Of a stretch of DNA of 64,000 nt, positions 27,071-36,677 are shown in pieces (the first letter of the stretch is position 1; each line of letters opens with the position of its first letter). The translations under genes and the position numbers were made by a program. The notes under the pieces are model-generated. The model made no database searches. It was not told the DNA's origin and was given only the letters and a program-made list of their open reading frames with translations. Origin of the DNA: Ignavibacteria bacterium (GTDB taxonomy: Bacteria > Bacteroidota > Ignavibacteria > Tepidaquicellales > OLB5). The stretch spans positions 1,397,075 to 1,461,074 of the forward strand of contig JAFLBX010000002.1 of NCBI GenBank assembly GCA_017303675.1, read 5' to 3'.

Positions 27071-28000
27071 TCAAACAATTATCACCACGTTCCCCTTTTT
27101 ATGACCCTTATCCACATACCTGTGTGCTTCTGCTATCTGGTCTAATCTATATGTTCTGTCTATAACAGTTTTTAATTTTCCTGCCTCACAAAGTTGTTTA
27201 AGAAATTCAAGATCTTCAGCTTTTAATTTAATATTACCAGATATGGCAAGTGAGCTCAGGTATTTTCCTGTTTTATTTAATGCTTTTTTTCTGTTTGAAT
27301 ATTTTATTTTCCCAACCGCATCAAAAATTACATCATATTTTTCGGGTCGTTGGGTAAAATCTTCCTTAGTATAATCAATAACTGATACGGCTCCAATAGA
27401 TTTAACCATCTCAATATTACCTGTACTGCAAAAACCGGTCACTTCAGCGCCAAAATACCGGGCTATCTGGACCGCATAAGTACCTACACTTCCGGAAGCT
27501 CCGTATATCAATACTTTCTGCCCCTTTTGAATGTTGGCTTTCCTTAAGTTTATAAGCGCTGTTAAACCTGCATTCGATACCGGCGCCGCTTCTTCGTGTG
27601 ACATATTTACAGGTTTTAATGCTACAGCAGCATTTTCTGCTATGCTGCAGTATTCAGCATAAGTCCCGAACCTGAATTCAGTAGTTGCAAATACTTCATC
27701 ACCTGGTTTGAACCTTGTAACTTTGGAACCAACTGATTCAATTACACCCGAAAACTCCATACCAAGAATTTTTTTTCTGGGGCCCCTAAAGCCGACAATA
27801 AACCGCATCAAAGGCTTAAACAAAAGATCTTTAAATTTCCCGAGACCCGGTTCAAACCGCCTGATCTTTGTATCTCCTATATGTGCTGTTGTAGCGATAA
27901 TTTTTACAAGTAATTCATTATCCTTAGGAACAGGTTTATCCACCTCAATTAATTTCAAAACCTCTGGTGGCCCGTATTTTGTGCAGATCACAGCTTTCAT
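27071..28000 (-). CDS. NAD(P)-dependent alcohol dehydrogenase / quinone-oxidoreductase-like (MDR family)
   Basis: Medium-chain dehydrogenase/reductase of 309 residues. The GroES-like N-terminal fold (residues 1-110) contains ILGMEFSGVIESVGSKVTRFKPGDEVF, and the Rossmann domain has the nucleotide-binding VLIYGASGSVGTYAVQIARYFGAEVTGF. The cysteine ligands of a structural zinc are absent, which fits the zinc-independent quinone-reductase branch. It likely reduces a quinone or enal with NADPH. It is next to a DUF4395 membrane gene on the same strand with 15 bases between them, probably one transcript. The ending HRYVDKGHKKGNVVI is typical. Confidence 0.9.
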   Translation of the reverse strand: MKAVICTKYGPPEVLKLIEVDKPVPKDNELLVKIIATTAHIGDTKIRRFEPGLGKFKDLLFKPLMRFIVGFRGPRKKILGMEFSGVIESVGSKVTRFKPGDEVFATTEFRFGTYAEYCSIAENAAVALKPVNMSHEEAAPVSNAGLTALINLRKANIQKGQKVLIYGASGSVGTYAVQIARYFGAEVTGFCSTGNIEMVKSIGAVSVIDYTKEDFTQRPEKYDVIFDAVGKIKYSNRKKALNKTGKYLSSLAISGNIKLKAEDLEFLKQLCEAGKLKTVIDRTYRLDQIAEAHRYVDKGHKKGNVVIIV

Positions 28001-28015
28001 TTTTTTATACCAGCT

Positions 28016-28678
28016 TTAATTTTTATCATTTAAAATTGTACTTTCAGGTAAATTGGAAGGTCTTTTGCTTAATACTCCATTTAGTTCGGTAACTGCAAAT
28101 ACAATTATTACCGCAAAAGTGATCAATACAATAAATTGACTTATTGAAACTTTTTGAATATCCTGCTTTACCATTACAGCGCAAATTTCACCAGGGCAAT
28201 ATTGCGGTTTTTTCTTATAAAAAAACGGATATAATTTACAGCCAATACATATCCCGAAAGCAGATTCGAAGAATAAAAATACCATACATATCAGGCAAAT
28301 AATTGCTGAAACAGGACTTATAATGTTTAGAATATTGAAAAACACGAACATTATACCTGTTAAAATAATACCAACTATCCATGCAAACTTTTTAGGCGCT
28401 GCGCCAACATATTCCGGTGACTGATCTCCAACTATCAGCCTTCCCAAAATAAGCGAAGGAGAAAATTTCGGATTTACAAATACCCTTATTACCAGATCCA
28501 GAAGAAAAAATGCTATCACCAGCTTGAATGGAATATAGTTTTCTGCTAAAATTATTAACATAAAAGATGTATATGTTGCAACAAACAGTATTCCTGCTGC
28601 TGCCCTTATTTCTCTTTCATTCAATACAGGTTCGCTGAACCCGGCAGCATCTTCACCAAAATTAAATATCTTTTTCAT
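28016..28678 (-). CDS. DUF4395 membrane protein
   Basis: The 220-residue integral membrane protein carries the DUF4395 pattern: VLNEREIRAAAGILFVATYTSFML near the start, then FVNPKFSPSLILGRLIVG, and the Cys pair GICIGCKLY near residue 145. About five helices are predicted by hydrophobicity. The CIGC pair is characteristic and suggests a redox or metal role, but the family is uncharacterised. It is 15 bases upstream of the MDR oxidoreductase gene on the same strand, so the two probably form one transcript. Confidence 0.85.
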   Translation of the reverse strand: MKKIFNFGEDAAGFSEPVLNEREIRAAAGILFVATYTSFMLIILAENYIPFKLVIAFFLLDLVIRVFVNPKFSPSLILGRLIVGDQSPEYVGAAPKKFAWIVGIILTGIMFVFFNILNIISPVSAIICLICMVFLFFESAFGICIGCKLYPFFYKKKPQYCPGEICAVMVKQDIQKVSISQFIVLITFAVIIVFAVTELNGVLSKRPSNLPESTILNDKN

Positions 28679-28727
28679 TATAATAATTTTTTATTTTCTT
28701 TGATTGTATAATTTATTAGATTCTGTA

Positions 28728-30191
28728 TTATTTTACCAGTACCATCTTTTTTGTTTCAGAAAAGTAACCCGTTTCAAGTTTATAAAAGTACACACCACTG
28801 CACATACTTTCTGAGTTCATACTGACCTTATACCTTCCTGAGCTGAGGCTTTCATTTACTAGTATTTTAATTTCTTTGCCGGTAATATCATAAACGATCA
28901 GCCTTGTAAAGGATGTTTTAGTTATATCAAAGATAATATCAGTTTTAGGGTTGAAAGGGTTTGGGTAGTTCTGAAGCAGCCTGAACTCACCCGGTAATTC
29001 TTCATTCAAAGGCTCAATTCCAATTTGCTGAACAACATTCAGCATAAATGTGCAGAATGCTGATGCGCCTGCTGTATCTGTTGCAGTTACCTTCAGGATA
29101 ATGGATACTGCAGATGAAATAACCCCTGAAAAAGTCCTTGAAGTGGAATCAAAGCTCAACCACGCAGGCAGCGGCTGACCGCTGCTTAATGAAGCAGAAT
29201 ATTTCAGAGTGTTATTGCCGTCATCATCAACAAAAACGCTGTCTGGCAATGTATATGTAAATAGTGTTCCGTTTGTATCGGTTAAATTTGGGACCTGATT
29301 TTTAAGATATGGTACGTAGTTTGTATATCGCAGGCTATCCCTAATATTATCTATCCGTACCCAATAAATATAAGTATCGGAATAATTAGGATTAGTACCT
29401 GTTGTATAAAATAAATATTTCCCGTCAGGTGAAACGTAAGTACCCCATGCAGCCGCTCCTGAATTTATTGCCGGACCAAGATTTTTTGGATTTGTCCAGT
29501 TTCCGTCAGTTTTCCGGTAGCTGATATGAAGCCTGGCATTATTCCCGGTATTTTTAGCTGCAATAAAATAAGATTCATCTTTTGCAATAAAAAAATCAAG
29601 GTTATCAATTGTGTTGTTCAGCGGAAGCCTTAAGCTTACCGCTGTTGTATCAGAGCCGTTAATAACCAGCCTGCACCAGTCAGTAGCGCCTATACCGGTT
29701 GTTGATACAGATGAAATATAAAAATTTCCGCTGTTAGTGACCTGTAAATAATGTGCATTATTAAGTCCATATAATATGCGTTTCGGCACACTCCAGCCGC
29801 CGGAAGTTCTGTATGAAATTAGTGTCTGGTAAATTGAGCTGTTGTTCTGAATAAACATTGTATCACCTGTAATTGAAAAAGCGGGAGCAAGATAATTATT
29901 AAAAATACTGAACGGCCCCTGCCAGCGGTTATCAAAGTACCTGTAACATTTGATCGTATCACCGGATGTCGGGTAGTAATTTCTAATTACGGTATAATAA
30001 ATTTCTTTCCCGTCATTGGTTATTGCTATTCTTTCTGCAGTAAAAGACCCCGTACTTTTAGGAAGTGCAAATATTTTTGGTGTATTCCCGGGCGGAGTCT
30101 GCCCAAGATACATACTATCAGCAGGTATCGGTTGTGTTTTAGTATTTACACATAAAATGAACAGAATTATTAAAGCAGATATAGTTTTCAT
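28728..30191 (-). CDS. Secreted PD40/cadherin-like protein with T9SS type A sorting tail
   Basis: A 487-residue secreted protein. The signal peptide covers residues 1-19 (ISALIILFILCVNT). The body contains repeats of WD40-like PD40 type (SPDGKYLFYTTGT, SYFIAAKNTGNNARLHISYRK) and an immunoglobulin/cadherin-like domain near 310-385 (SLSSGQPLPAWLSFDSTSRTF in shorter pieces). The last 80 residues are the type IX secretion sorting domain, with LLQNYPNPFNPKTDI and SGVYFYKLETG. NYPNPFNP is strongly associated with Ignavibacteria-like T9SS cargo. It would be exported and attached to the surface or released. Specific role unknown. Confidence 0.88.
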   Translation of the reverse strand: MKTISALIILFILCVNTKTQPIPADSMYLGQTPPGNTPKIFALPKSTGSFTAERIAITNDGKEIYYTVIRNYYPTSGDTIKCYRYFDNRWQGPFSIFNNYLAPAFSITGDTMFIQNNSSIYQTLISYRTSGGWSVPKRILYGLNNAHYLQVTNSGNFYISSVSTTGIGATDWCRLVINGSDTTAVSLRLPLNNTIDNLDFFIAKDESYFIAAKNTGNNARLHISYRKTDGNWTNPKNLGPAINSGAAAWGTYVSPDGKYLFYTTGTNPNYSDTYIYWVRIDNIRDSLRYTNYVPYLKNQVPNLTDTNGTLFTYTLPDSVFVDDDGNNTLKYSASLSSGQPLPAWLSFDSTSRTFSGVISSAVSIILKVTATDTAGASAFCTFMLNVVQQIGIEPLNEELPGEFRLLQNYPNPFNPKTDIIFDITKTSFTRLIVYDITGKEIKILVNESLSSGRYKVSMNSESMCSGVYFYKLETGYFSETKKMVLVK

Positions 30192-30442
30192 TGTTATTAT
30201 GATTTATTTTCTAAACATTCAATAAGCTTTAGAGTAAATATATAGTGATAAAACTAACTGTAAAAATCATTTCATGTGAATCAATTAAAAAAATCTGTGA
30301 ACAATACGTTTTGTTCAGTCAAAAATCAGTGGATTTAATGGAATTTTTACACTTTTTTTTCATTTGACTTAATAAAAACGGCGGTTCATTGAATTTGAGT
30401 ATTTAAAGCTAACCTTTATGATTATTTTTATAAATAATACTT

Positions 30443-31480
30443 ATGGAAAACCGGGCTATTATTAAATTCCATATTGCTTTCTGGGTTCTGGTAGTTATTG
30501 TAACTTTACCTGAATCATTTTTATATACAGGTCATCCTTTATTTATTCCCCAATTTACAGGTACTTTTTCGGTTTTAGCTTACAACTTTGTTATCTTTTA
30601 TATTTTCTATTCATATTTAACTGAAAAATTTTTTGTAAACAAAAAGTATATACGTTTTGCATTTTTTAGCTTTAGTGTAGTTACTATTACAGGATTTGCT
30701 GTAACTTTTTTTTCTTACTATCTTTTTATATTTACTTACCCTGAAACTTTGCCCATAAAATATACCCACAAAGAGTGGGTCTTAAGTTTTATATACGGTG
30801 TCATGGGCATCGGGACACTGTATTCTATATTAGGATTACTTTCAAAAATTGCTTTACTATGGTACACCAATAAGCTTAATCAGGCTGATACCGAAAAACA
30901 GAATCTTTCTACAGAGCTTGCAATGTTAAGAGCGCAGGTGAATCCCCATTTTTTGTTCAACACACTTAACAATATCAAATCTCTTACCAAAAGTCTGCCA
31001 TCAAAAGCTGTTAACAGCATTGATAAACTGAGCAGTATTATGAATTATATGCTGTATGATTCATCTATGGATACCGTATTTTTCGAAAAGGAAATTACCT
31101 ATATACAAGATTATATAGAACTTGAAAAAATAAGATACAGTGACCCAGGATATATTGATTTTAGTATAAACGGAAATTATTCAGAGATCAGAATTCCGCC
31201 GCTGATTTTCATGCCTTTTATTGAAAATGCCTTTAAACACGGAAATAAGCTTGTAGCTCCTCCGGGGATAAAAATTAAATTTGATATAAACGGAAGAAAT
31301 ATCGATTTTTTTGTAACTAATTCAATGAAGGAAAATTATGATACTGTTAGTAAGAACAGCGGTTTTGGGTTAAAAAATATTAAACGCCGCCTTGAGCTTT
31401 TATTCGGAGATAATTATTCACTAATCATAAACGAAGAAAAAAAGGAATTCAAGGTTAAACTAAAATTATTCCTGTTATGA
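30443..31480 (+). CDS. LytS-type sensor histidine kinase (His_kinase PF06580)
   Basis: Four to five membrane helices form residues 8-140. The cytoplasmic part begins with the family's conserved LRAQVNPHFLFNTLNNIKSL, whose His in NPHFLFN is the phospho-acceptor (near residue 172). The N box reads LIFMPFIENAFKHG and the G box NSGFGLKNIKRRL. All kinase landmarks are intact. It overlaps the LytTR regulator gene by 4 bases (ATGA), so kinase and regulator are coupled. A second kinase-like gene follows 31 bases after the regulator, and this arrangement is unusual. Ligand unknown. Confidence 0.93.
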   Translation: MENRAIIKFHIAFWVLVVIVTLPESFLYTGHPLFIPQFTGTFSVLAYNFVIFYIFYSYLTEKFFVNKKYIRFAFFSFSVVTITGFAVTFFSYYLFIFTYPETLPIKYTHKEWVLSFIYGVMGIGTLYSILGLLSKIALLWYTNKLNQADTEKQNLSTELAMLRAQVNPHFLFNTLNNIKSLTKSLPSKAVNSIDKLSSIMNYMLYDSSMDTVFFEKEITYIQDYIELEKIRYSDPGYIDFSINGNYSEIRIPPLIFMPFIENAFKHGNKLVAPPGIKIKFDINGRNIDFFVTNSMKENYDTVSKNSGFGLKNIKRRLELLFGDNYSLIINEEKKEFKVKLKLFLL

Positions 31481-32193
31481 TAATAAAATGTATTGCTGTA
31501 GATGATGAGCCGCTTGCTCTGGATCTTATCTGTGATTATATATCCAAAGTTCCATTCCTGGAGCTGTTGAAAACATTTAGTGACGGCATCAGCGTTCTGG
31601 AGTATCTGGCTTCAAACCATGTTGACTTGGTTTTCCTGGATATTGAAATGGGCGGACTTACCGGGACTCAGCTTCTTAAAACACTTCAGCAAAAGCCTAA
31701 GATCATTATGACAACTGCGTACAGAAAGTATGCCGTGGATGCTTTTGATCTTGATGTAACAGACTACCTCGTTAAACCCTTTAAATTTGAACGCTTCCTC
31801 AAAGCGGTTGAAAAAGCATGTTATCTTATTAATGATAATAAAAAAGATAAATCTGATTTTTCAGGCAGTAAAGATTTCTTTTTTGTAAAATCCGGCTACA
31901 AAATGATGAAAGTAGACTTTAAAGATATACTATATATAGAAGGTTTAAGTGAATATATCATTATCAAAACAACATCATCAAATATTATTACCTTACAAAG
32001 CTTTAAAAATATTGAAAACATTCTTCCTGCGCAGGATTTTATCAGGATACATAAATCATATATGGTAGCTGTAAACAAAATTGAATCGATAGTAGGACAA
32101 AACCTGGTTGTTGCAAAAAAGGAGCTCCCTATCGGCAATAAATACCGGAAACGTTTTTTTGAAGTTATCTCTTCTTTAAAGAATAGCAGATGA
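31477..32193 (+). CDS. LytTR-family response regulator
   Basis: Receiver domain (residues 1-120) with acidic pair VDDEP, phospho-acceptor Asp in LVFLDIEMGGLTG (near 56), and Lys in DYLVKPFKFERF. The LytTR DNA-binding domain fills 130-235, with FFVKSGYKMMKVDFKDILYI and FIRIHKSYMVAVNKIESI. Length of 238 residues is standard. It is translated just after the preceding kinase with a 4-base overlap. It is a transcription activator or repressor with unknown targets; no LytTR site is evident in the window. Confidence 0.94.
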   Translation: MIIKCIAVDDEPLALDLICDYISKVPFLELLKTFSDGISVLEYLASNHVDLVFLDIEMGGLTGTQLLKTLQQKPKIIMTTAYRKYAVDAFDLDVTDYLVKPFKFERFLKAVEKACYLINDNKKDKSDFSGSKDFFFVKSGYKMMKVDFKDILYIEGLSEYIIIKTTSSNIITLQSFKNIENILPAQDFIRIHKSYMVAVNKIESIVGQNLVVAKKELPIGNKYRKRFFEVISSLKNSR

Positions 32194-32224
32194 ACATTCT
32201 AAAAAAAGAAGAATTTCAGAAATT

Positions 32225-33253
32225 ATGAATTTAAAAAATAAAATATATATACATGCTGCTTTCTGGCTCGTGATTATCATTTCAACATCTTTGGAAATGA
32301 TACCGGCATTAGGGAAATTAACTCCTGAATTATTAGCAGGTGACTATTTTATATATCTAGCATCTCATTTAATAACTTTTTATATATTTTATTTTTTTAC
32401 AGGCAGAAAAAGTTTACAGAATAAAAACAAAATTATACTATTTGCAGCAGGTATTCTTATCTTACTGCCGGCATCCTTTCTATTTTCATTTCTGTATATT
32501 TGGCTTTTACCAGGCAGCATTCCCGGGCTCAGCGGAAGCGGCTTCAACATCACTTTCCTGAAGATATTCTTCAGCATTTTTCATTCTTTATTTTTATATG
32601 CTTTAGCGGGAGCACTCCTGAGATTTACAGTGCTTTGGACAGAAAACGAGATCAGCCGAAAAGAATCAGAGAAAAAGAAAATTTCTGGCGAACTGAAACT
32701 TCTTCGCTCGCAGATAAATCCGCAGTTCCTGTATCATACTTTAAACCGTTTGAAACAACTTGTAACCACAAAGCCGGATGATGCAGTATCAAATATAGAT
32801 GACCTCTCGGAGATAATGAGTTACATTCTGTATGAAACTTCATCTGATAAAGTTCCCCTGGAAGGTGAGATAAATTATATCAGAAGCTATATTGCGCTTC
32901 AGCAGTCCCGGTTTAAACCCGGCTATATAAGCTTTAAAACCGAAGGAGAAATTTATAATGTAAAAGTTCCGCCTATGCTGTTTATGCCGTTTTTGGAACA
33001 TGTTTTTAGAGAAGTTGATGAAGATGCAACTGAAACCCCTGGAATAAAGTTTGAATTAAATATCCTTAAATCTGAATTAATTTTCGTTTTATCCTATTAT
33101 TTTAAGATCTTTAACGGAAACAATTGTAATAATTTATTTAATTACTCTGAACCTATCAAACGTTATTTAGAGTACTATTTACAAGAGAGGAATGTTATTA
33201 AATCCAAAATTAACGGAAACAATTTCAAATTAATATTAAACTTAAAATTTTAA
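32225..33253 (+). CDS. Degenerate LytS-type kinase paralogue (pseudokinase)
   Basis: This 342-residue protein has the membrane region and linker of a LytS-type kinase. The phospho-acceptor motif of NPHFLFN kinases reads NPQFLYHTLN here, so the His is replaced by Gln. The N box, normally MPFIENAFKHG, reads MPFLEHVFREV, losing the Asn, and no G-box glycines follow. It therefore looks unable to bind ATP or phosphorylate itself. The frame is intact with good codon structure, so it is probably a real protein, possibly a modulator that pairs with the active kinase at 30443 or a sensor without kinase. It ends the same operon as the kinase and regulator. Confidence 0.85.
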   Translation: MNLKNKIYIHAAFWLVIIISTSLEMIPALGKLTPELLAGDYFIYLASHLITFYIFYFFTGRKSLQNKNKIILFAAGILILLPASFLFSFLYIWLLPGSIPGLSGSGFNITFLKIFFSIFHSLFLYALAGALLRFTVLWTENEISRKESEKKKISGELKLLRSQINPQFLYHTLNRLKQLVTTKPDDAVSNIDDLSEIMSYILYETSSDKVPLEGEINYIRSYIALQQSRFKPGYISFKTEGEIYNVKVPPMLFMPFLEHVFREVDEDATETPGIKFELNILKSELIFVLSYYFKIFNGNNCNNLFNYSEPIKRYLEYYLQERNVIKSKINGNNFKLILNLKF

Positions 33254-33372
33254 TTCATATTAATAAGTAATTTTAAACTTTAAAGATTTGTTTTAAATTA
33301 TAATTTTCTTGTTATTTTGGGAAAGGATATTAATATACTACTTTAATATAAAACTAAAAAAAATATTATTAT

Positions 33373-34101
33373 CTATTTTAATGACAAAATAAAATTTTCG
33401 ATATCTTTTTTTCTTAACAAATTCTGATACTTTTTTTCTGACTTTAATTGTGCAAACAAATGATTAACAAAATGATCATCTTTTGTATGTGCATTAACAA
33501 ATATATTAGTCAAACGTTTTGACAAGTTAAAATTATATTTTTTCCTAAGATATATTGCGCGTAATAATAAAAATTCTTTCTTGGGATTGTTAAAATAATA
33601 ATCCCTATTTCTTGAAACGATGTCTAAAGTATTCCTCTTTATGCAATCTTCATAATATTTTGAAAATAATTCTTTATTATTTAACTTTAAACTAATTGAA
33701 TCATAATTATAAAAAGTACTCATGGATATGCATTCAGGATTTCTTTTATAAACTGTAAAACTATACTTATATGCATAATTATTTTCTAAGCTCCAAACAT
33801 CTAAGGTTATATTTGATAATTTCACTTTGAAACCATTCATCCTATTTTTTTCATATACCTTAAATGCGCTATCAATATATTTTGACAATGTTTTACTATT
33901 CAGATCTATAATTAAATCGATATCTTTCGGTTTATACTTACTATCATTTATTGATCTTAAAAAACCGCCTATTATATAAATGTCAGTATCTGTTGGTAAT
34001 AATTTTAAAAATTTATCAAGACTAGGATTTTTTATTTTCAATAAATTTAATTTAATATCAAATTTTGCTTTAAAATTTCCTCTGTCTATATTTTTAATCA
34101 T
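33373..34101 (-). CDS. CCA/poly(A)-polymerase-like nucleotidyltransferase
   Basis: The 242-residue protein begins with a polymerase-beta-type nucleotidyltransferase head: DIYIIGGFLRSIND (the GG-x-x-R of class II enzymes), then KPKDIDLIIDLNSK with D-x-D. Later DIVSRNRDYYFNNPKKEFLLLRAIYLRKK resembles the neck region of the tRNA CCA-adding enzyme family. The C-terminal part is short compared with a full CCA enzyme, so it may not add CCA. It starts 5 bases after the stop of the dGTPase gene, so one transcript is expected. Base composition is more AT-rich than that of the flanking genes. Pairing with dGTPase hints at a defence-type module but the target is unknown. Confidence 0.75.
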   Translation of the reverse strand: MIKNIDRGNFKAKFDIKLNLLKIKNPSLDKFLKLLPTDTDIYIIGGFLRSINDSKYKPKDIDLIIDLNSKTLSKYIDSAFKVYEKNRMNGFKVKLSNITLDVWSLENNYAYKYSFTVYKRNPECISMSTFYNYDSISLKLNNKELFSKYYEDCIKRNTLDIVSRNRDYYFNNPKKEFLLLRAIYLRKKYNFNLSKRLTNIFVNAHTKDDHFVNHLFAQLKSEKKYQNLLRKKDIENFILSLK

Positions 34102-34106
34102 AAATT

Positions 34107-35477
34107 TTAATTATGAATTCCAGATAATTTTCTATATAAATTTAAAGCGTAAGAATCCGTCATGCCACTAATAAAATCCAAAACTAATTGAAATTTATTA
34201 TAAAGTTCATTAGAATATGTCTTATTGTTTTCGTAAATATAACGGTAACTTGACGAAATGGTCCTATATAATTTTGATTCTTTTGAATTTCCATTTGAGT
34301 TAAAGTTATCAGATTCTGCAGCCTCAATGTAATATTCTAACAGTCCAGTTATTACTTTGCAACCTACTAATTCTGCTTCAGTTATGTTTTTGCTTAAATA
34401 TACAATTTTAGCCAAATTTTTAAATACTTTACGAATTTCATAAACAGCTAAATTTTTGAATAAATCTGTTTTAAATTTACCATCTAGGATTTTATCGTAA
34501 TTATCACAAAAATTATTTATAACTTTCTTTGCCATAAATGACTGCATTTCTATTTTAAATCTAGTTACCGCAAACTCCAACTCGTGATCTTGCATATAAG
34601 AATATTCTTTATAAAATTCATCAAACTTATCAATAAGTTTTTTATTATCCCTTTCTTTTATTTCACTAAATTGCTCCCTTATAATTTTATAATTTAATAT
34701 ACCTAGCTTGACCCCATCTTCTAAATCAGCAGCCATATATGCAATGTCATCAGCAGCTTCTAGTAAATATGTTATTGGGTGTCTTTCATTATTAATTTTT
34801 AAATCTTTATTTATTATATCATAATCTTTTTGCTCGGAAGAGAAATAACCAAATTTTTTATCAGAGATATTATCAGTTGTTTTATTCCCAGTAATAGAAG
34901 ATCTTGGATATTTGATAATTGCAGCTAATGTTGGAAAAGTTAAATTAAGACTATGTTCATCTTTCAAAAAACATAATTTACGTAAAATTCTAAATGTTTG
35001 GGAATTACCTTCAAAGAACTCAAAGTCTTTAATCTCCTGTTTATTTCTTTTAAATAATCTTTGATTATTATCATTTTTGAAATATTTTTTAAAATATTTT
35101 TGAATTGATTCTTCTCCAAAATGTCCAAAAGGTGGATTACCTATATCATGTACTAAACCAACAGTAGCTAAAAGTGAACTAATATAACCAATATGTTTTG
35201 AACTAAGTTTCTTTTGTTCAATTAATTTCTTTTCTATACTTAGTCCTATTGATCTTCCTATGTTGCTTACTTCAATAGAGTGAGTTAATCTCGTACGAAT
35301 ATAATCACTTTGTTCTAAAGGGAATACTTGTGTTTTATCTTGTAAACGTCTAAATGATGCACTGGTAACTATTCTATAATAATCATTATCAAATGGATTT
35401 CTAGCATCAAATTTTTCTAACTGTGTTCTCTTTCTGAAACTTTTATCCAGTAATAATGTATCCCATCTATTATCCAT
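34107..35477 (-). CDS. Deoxyguanosinetriphosphate triphosphohydrolase-like (dGTPase) protein
   Basis: The 456-residue protein has the dGTPase/HD family motifs: FRRLQDKTQVFPLEQSDY, RTRLTHSIEVSNIGRSIG, and the HD metal site GLVHDIGNPPFGHFGE near residue 115, then LEAADDIAYMAADLEDG. These are the expected metal ligands, so it should hydrolyse dNTPs to the nucleoside and triphosphate. Cellular dGTPases of this form lower dNTP pools, and some members protect against phage by depleting nucleotides. It is upstream of the nucleotidyltransferase gene on the same strand. It starts 94 bases from tRNA-Ala and stands out as AT-rich, suggesting acquisition at a tRNA-adjacent locus. Confidence 0.9.
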   Translation of the reverse strand: MDNRWDTLLLDKSFRKRTQLEKFDARNPFDNDYYRIVTSASFRRLQDKTQVFPLEQSDYIRTRLTHSIEVSNIGRSIGLSIEKKLIEQKKLSSKHIGYISSLLATVGLVHDIGNPPFGHFGEESIQKYFKKYFKNDNNQRLFKRNKQEIKDFEFFEGNSQTFRILRKLCFLKDEHSLNLTFPTLAAIIKYPRSSITGNKTTDNISDKKFGYFSSEQKDYDIINKDLKINNERHPITYLLEAADDIAYMAADLEDGVKLGILNYKIIREQFSEIKERDNKKLIDKFDEFYKEYSYMQDHELEFAVTRFKIEMQSFMAKKVINNFCDNYDKILDGKFKTDLFKNLAVYEIRKVFKNLAKIVYLSKNITEAELVGCKVITGLLEYYIEAAESDNFNSNGNSKESKLYRTISSSYRYIYENNKTYSNELYNKFQLVLDFISGMTDSYALNLYRKLSGIHN

Positions 35478-35570
35478 TACTAAAACTCATTTCTATTAAA
35501 GTTATTGTTTAGTATTGATATAATTTTAAATATAATGATTTTTTATTTAATAAAATATTAAGTAATCATG

Positions 35571-35643
<73 letters not shown>

Positions 35644-35725
35644 TAAATCTATGCAAAAATAGCGAAAAAATACAATTTATATCAATTCAAAAATATTATT
35701 TATACTTTGATGAATAGTCTATGGA

Positions 35726-35756
35726 TTGCAAAAAAGTAAAAAAATAACTAAATTTG
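35726..35756 (+). promoter_or_regulatory. Bacteroidota-type promoter of rplU-rpmA
   Basis: TTG at 35726-35728 and TAAATTTG at 35749-35756 are 20 bases apart, matching the TTG-N20-TAnnTTTG consensus. The ATG of rplU follows 102 bases downstream. Confidence 0.6.
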
Positions 35757-35858
35757 TAATTCCCAAAAAACTTAATAAATATAATATCTTTTCAAAAAAT
35801 ATGAGTTTTATGGGGGTTTTTTACTTTTAAGAAAAATAATAATTAAAAAATAAGTAAA

Positions 35859-36167
35859 ATGTTCGCAATAGTAGATATAAAAGGTAAGCAGTACAAGGTT
35901 TCTGAAAAAGACAGGATATATATCAACAGGATAAAGGATGATGTTGGCGCAAAGGTCACCTTTGGCGATGTATTGATGTTCTCAAAGGATGAAAAATCAT
36001 TCCAGGTAGGCGCTCCGAAGCTTTCAATGAACGTTGAAGCTACAGTTCTTGGACATGTTAAAGATGATAAAGTTATCGTCTTCAAAAAGAAAAGAAGAAA
36101 AGGATATAAAAGAACCAAAGGACACCGCCAGCAGTACACTGAAATTGAGATCAATTCAATTAAATAA
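35859..36167 (+). CDS. rplU: 50S ribosomal protein L21
   Basis: The 102-residue protein matches L21: [20 protein letters not shown] at the start, [19 protein letters not shown], and the basic [23 protein letters not shown] tail, in which [14 protein letters not shown] is characteristic. L21 binds 23S rRNA in the large subunit. It is followed by rpmA with a 56-base gap, the conserved bacterial pair, transcribed from a promoter at 35726 and ended by a terminator at 36536. Confidence 0.97.
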   Translation: MFAIVDIKGKQYKVSEKDRIYINRIKDDVGAKVTFGDVLMFSKDEKSFQVGAPKLSMNVEATVLGHVKDDKVIVFKKKRRKGYKRTKGHRQQYTEIEINSIK

Positions 36168-36223
36168 GTTACTGCTTAGTTTCAACCAAAACAGATAATA
36201 ATAAATTTTTAATTTTATATACA

Positions 36224-36487
36224 ATGGCTCATAAAAAAGGATTAGGAAGTACAAAGAACGGCCGCGACAGTAATGCACAAAGATTAGGCGTTAAGCGTTT
36301 TGGCGGCGAGCTTGTTACCGCAGGCAGCATTATTGTAAGGCAGAGAGGAACAAAGTTCCTTCCCGGACTTAACACAGCTTTAGGCAAAGATGACACAATT
36401 TTTGCCACCATTACAGGTCACGTTCAGTTTGCCAACCAGACCAGACTGAAGAAAAAGATCAATATTCTGCCCGTAGAAACCAAATAA
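36224..36487 (+). CDS. rpmA: 50S ribosomal protein L27
   Basis: The 87-residue protein matches L27, with [20 protein letters not shown] at the N-terminus, then [25 protein letters not shown]. The N-terminus contacts the peptidyl transferase centre. No N-terminal pre-sequence of the Firmicutes type is present. It forms the standard rplU-rpmA unit. Confidence 0.97.
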   Translation: MAHKKGLGSTKNGRDSNAQRLGVKRFGGELVTAGSIIVRQRGTKFLPGLNTALGKDDTIFATITGHVQFANQTRLKKKINILPVETK

Positions 36488-36535
36488 GAATTATCAATTT
36501 TTAAGCAGTATCACTGCTGATGAATAGTTTAGAGC

Positions 36536-36570
36536 AGCGAGTGGACACGGGTTCACTCGCTTGTTTTTTT
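36536..36570 (+). terminator. Terminator of rplU-rpmA
   Basis: AGCGAGTG / CACTCGCT, 8-bp stem with a 10-base loop, followed by TGTTTTTTT. It lies about 50 bases past the rpmA stop. Confidence 0.85.
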
Positions 36571-36677
36571 ATATTCTGCCGGTGTATTTAAGCATACCTG
36601 CTAAAAAGCACTGCATCCGGCAAAAATACAGAAAAGTTAAAACCATTTTAATAATATAATCCAAAGAGGCAAATAAA

